Below, piece after piece: positions 37,819-39,395 of a stretch of 39,395 nt of DNA. Every line of letters starts with the position of its first letter. Positions within the stretch are counted from its first letter, which is position 1. Where the stretch lies: assembly GCA_005887995.1 (NCBI GenBank), contig VBJD01000036.1, positions 1 through 39,395 of the forward strand, in the 5' to 3' direction. A model generated the notes under the pieces. The model was not told the DNA's origin. It worked only from the letters and a program-made list of their open reading frames with translations, and did no database searches. Source of the DNA: Chloroflexota bacterium. Lineage in GTDB: Bacteria; Chloroflexota; Limnocylindria; P2-11E. Position numbers and translations under genes: made by a program.

Positions 37819-39395
37819 CTACATCGAGGGCAACGCCGGCAATGACGTCATCTTCGGCAACCTCGGCCAGGACGACATCGTCGGCGGCAGCTCCGACCTG
37901 TTCAGCCTCACGACCGCGGCGAAGCGCCAGGACGGCACCGACGTGATCTACGGCGGCTCGGGCACGATGGTCGCGCGCAACGACGCTGGTCTCGCGACGG
38001 CCGACAAGCACGCGCGCGACGCCGACGCGATCGCCGGCGACAACGCGGACATCTTCCGCATCGTGACCGGCGCGGGCAGCTACGCGCAGTTCAACTACGA
38101 CCAGTCCTCGACGTACGAGGCACGGGGCACGCTGCGCGTTGTCGTCCGCGCCTTCGCGCTGCTCGACTACAGCCCGCGCGGCGACAACAACTATCTGTCG
38201 AACGAGCAGGCGAAGACCGGCAATGCGTCACCGCAGTTCGCGGTGCTCGTGACGACCGACCCGCTGCGCAACACGAACATCGGCGGCGCCGACTTCATCC
38301 ACGGCGAGTCCGGCGATGACATCATTCACGGCCAGACCGGCAACGACGCGCTGTTCGGCGAGGGCCAGGACGACGACCTGTACGGCGAGTCCGGCTTCGA
38401 CTGGATCGCCGGCGGCGCGGGCGAGGACGGCGCCCTCGGCGACGACGGCCAGCTGCGCACGAGCCGCAACGGCACGGCGGAGCCGCTGTACGGCGTTGCC
38501 GCGACGACGCAGACGACGATGACCATCGGTGGCGACCCGTTCACCTACGTGCTGTCGGCGAGCGGCCAGCTCCTGAAGACCGCGGACCTCGAGCCGTTCC
38601 TCGTCGGCAACAACGACGTGATCTACGGCGGCCTGGGTGACGACTTCCTGCACGGCGGCGCGGGCGATGACGCGATCAGCGGCGCGGAGGCGCTGCCGCT
38701 GTACTACCAGCCGAACCCGCTCGCGGTGCTCGCCCTCTACTACAACGTCGGCGACGTGCTGCAGCACGGCTACCGTTCGGGCGCGAAGTTCGTCGACGAG
38801 CTCCGCTACTACGACGAGAACAACCCGTGGGCAAAGGTCATGGTGCCGGTCGCGGGCGGCGGCACCGTCGACTTCCTGCTCAACTTCCAGGCGCGCGTCA
38901 CGCCGACGAGCGCGAACCCGGTCATCGACGACGGCCGCGACTACATCTTCGGCGACGTCGGCCACGACTGGCTTGTCGGCGGCACGAACCGCGACGATAT
39001 CTGGGGTGGCTACGGCGACGACCTGATCAACGCCGACGACGACCACGACACGACGTACCCGACGCTCGCGAACAACCTGACCGACGCGCGTAACGCGACG
39101 ACGGGCGCGCCGTCCTACGCCGACTTCACCTACGGCGGCGCGGGCCGTGACGTCCTTATCGGCAACACGTTCGTCGACCGGCTCATCGACTGGATCGGCG
39201 AGTTCAACACCTACGTCCTGCCGTACTCGCCATTCGGCGAGCCAACGACTCGGCGTCGTCCCGCGCCGGACGTCGACACTCTGCTCATCGCGATGTCGAA
39301 GAGCGACGGCTCCGATCCGACACGCGGCAACGGAGGGCGCAACGGTGAGCCGAACGGTGAGATCGGCCACATCGACCAGAGCGATCCCGACTGGG
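37802..39395 (+). CDS. Continuation of the giant RTX adhesin in the next frame (partial at right edge)
   Basis: This frame stays open from 37802 to the window edge (531 complete codons) and continues the same protein. RTX loops such as GNAGNDVIFGNLGQDDIVGG, HGESGDDIIHGQTGNDALFG, YGGLGDDFLHGGAGDD and WGGYGDDLINADDDHD alternate with spacer modules. Near the end, GGAGRDVLIGNTFVDRLIDW and GEFNTYVLPYSPFGEP form a segment I know from other giant calcium-binding proteins. The ATG at 37802 has no Shine-Dalgarno and no signal peptide, so a separate gene is unlikely; it overlaps the upstream stop by 17 bases. The C-terminus and any type I secretion signal are outside the window. Confidence 0.8.

Overview
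The window is GC-rich (about two-thirds G+C by eye), densely packed and bacterial. Gene content and protein style suggest a free-living, probably monoderm bacterium. My best guess is Chloroflexota (Limnocylindria-like), with a GC-rich actinobacterium as the alternative; this is inferred from protein flavour, with no marker gene to settle it. No tRNA, rRNA, CRISPR array, IS element or prophage gene was recognised. Outside the genes, no interval exceeds about 180 bases.

Left part (1-4300): a tight purine-biosynthesis operon, the 3' part of purL followed by purF, purM and purN. Together they cover FGAM synthesis, the committed amidotransferase step, AIR synthesis and GAR formylation. PurF has the four cysteines of the [4Fe-4S] (Bacillus-type) class but no propeptide.

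Middle part (4301-10900): single-gene units. These are a Fic-family AMP-transferase-like protein behind a striking double inverted repeat and an extended -10 promoter, an EamA/DMT permease, an ATGA-overlapped minus-strand pair (histidine phosphatase, then membrane acyltransferase), an SRPBCC/AHSA1 protein, a nucleotide-sugar SDR (GDP-mannose dehydratase-like) coupled to a membrane zinc-ribbon protein, and RadC.

Right part (10970-39395): a cell-envelope block. It has a secreted NlpC/P60 peptidoglycan hydrolase with a Pro/Thr tail, MreB and MreC (no mreD follows), a secreted subtilisin-like S8 protease, and then one giant gene that fills about 60% of the window and runs off its right end. The giant product is at least about 7,877 residues once one apparent 4-base tandem duplication is allowed for. 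In order it has a signal/anchor segment, a small N-terminal domain, a Ser/Pro/Ala stalk, Ig-like and Fn3-like domains, about 3,300 residues of Gly/Val/Ala/Thr-rich beta-solenoid adhesin repeats, FhaB-like beta-helix with non-repetitive insertions, three Calx-beta-like domains and RTX calcium-binding repeats. It reads as a very large calcium-dependent surface adhesin or matrix protein.

The points most worth a second look are the frame break in the giant gene at 37782-37791, its internally duplicated variable stalk, its paired-cysteine pattern, its helical and aromatic insertions, the Fic operator, and the S8 protease directly upstream of the adhesin.
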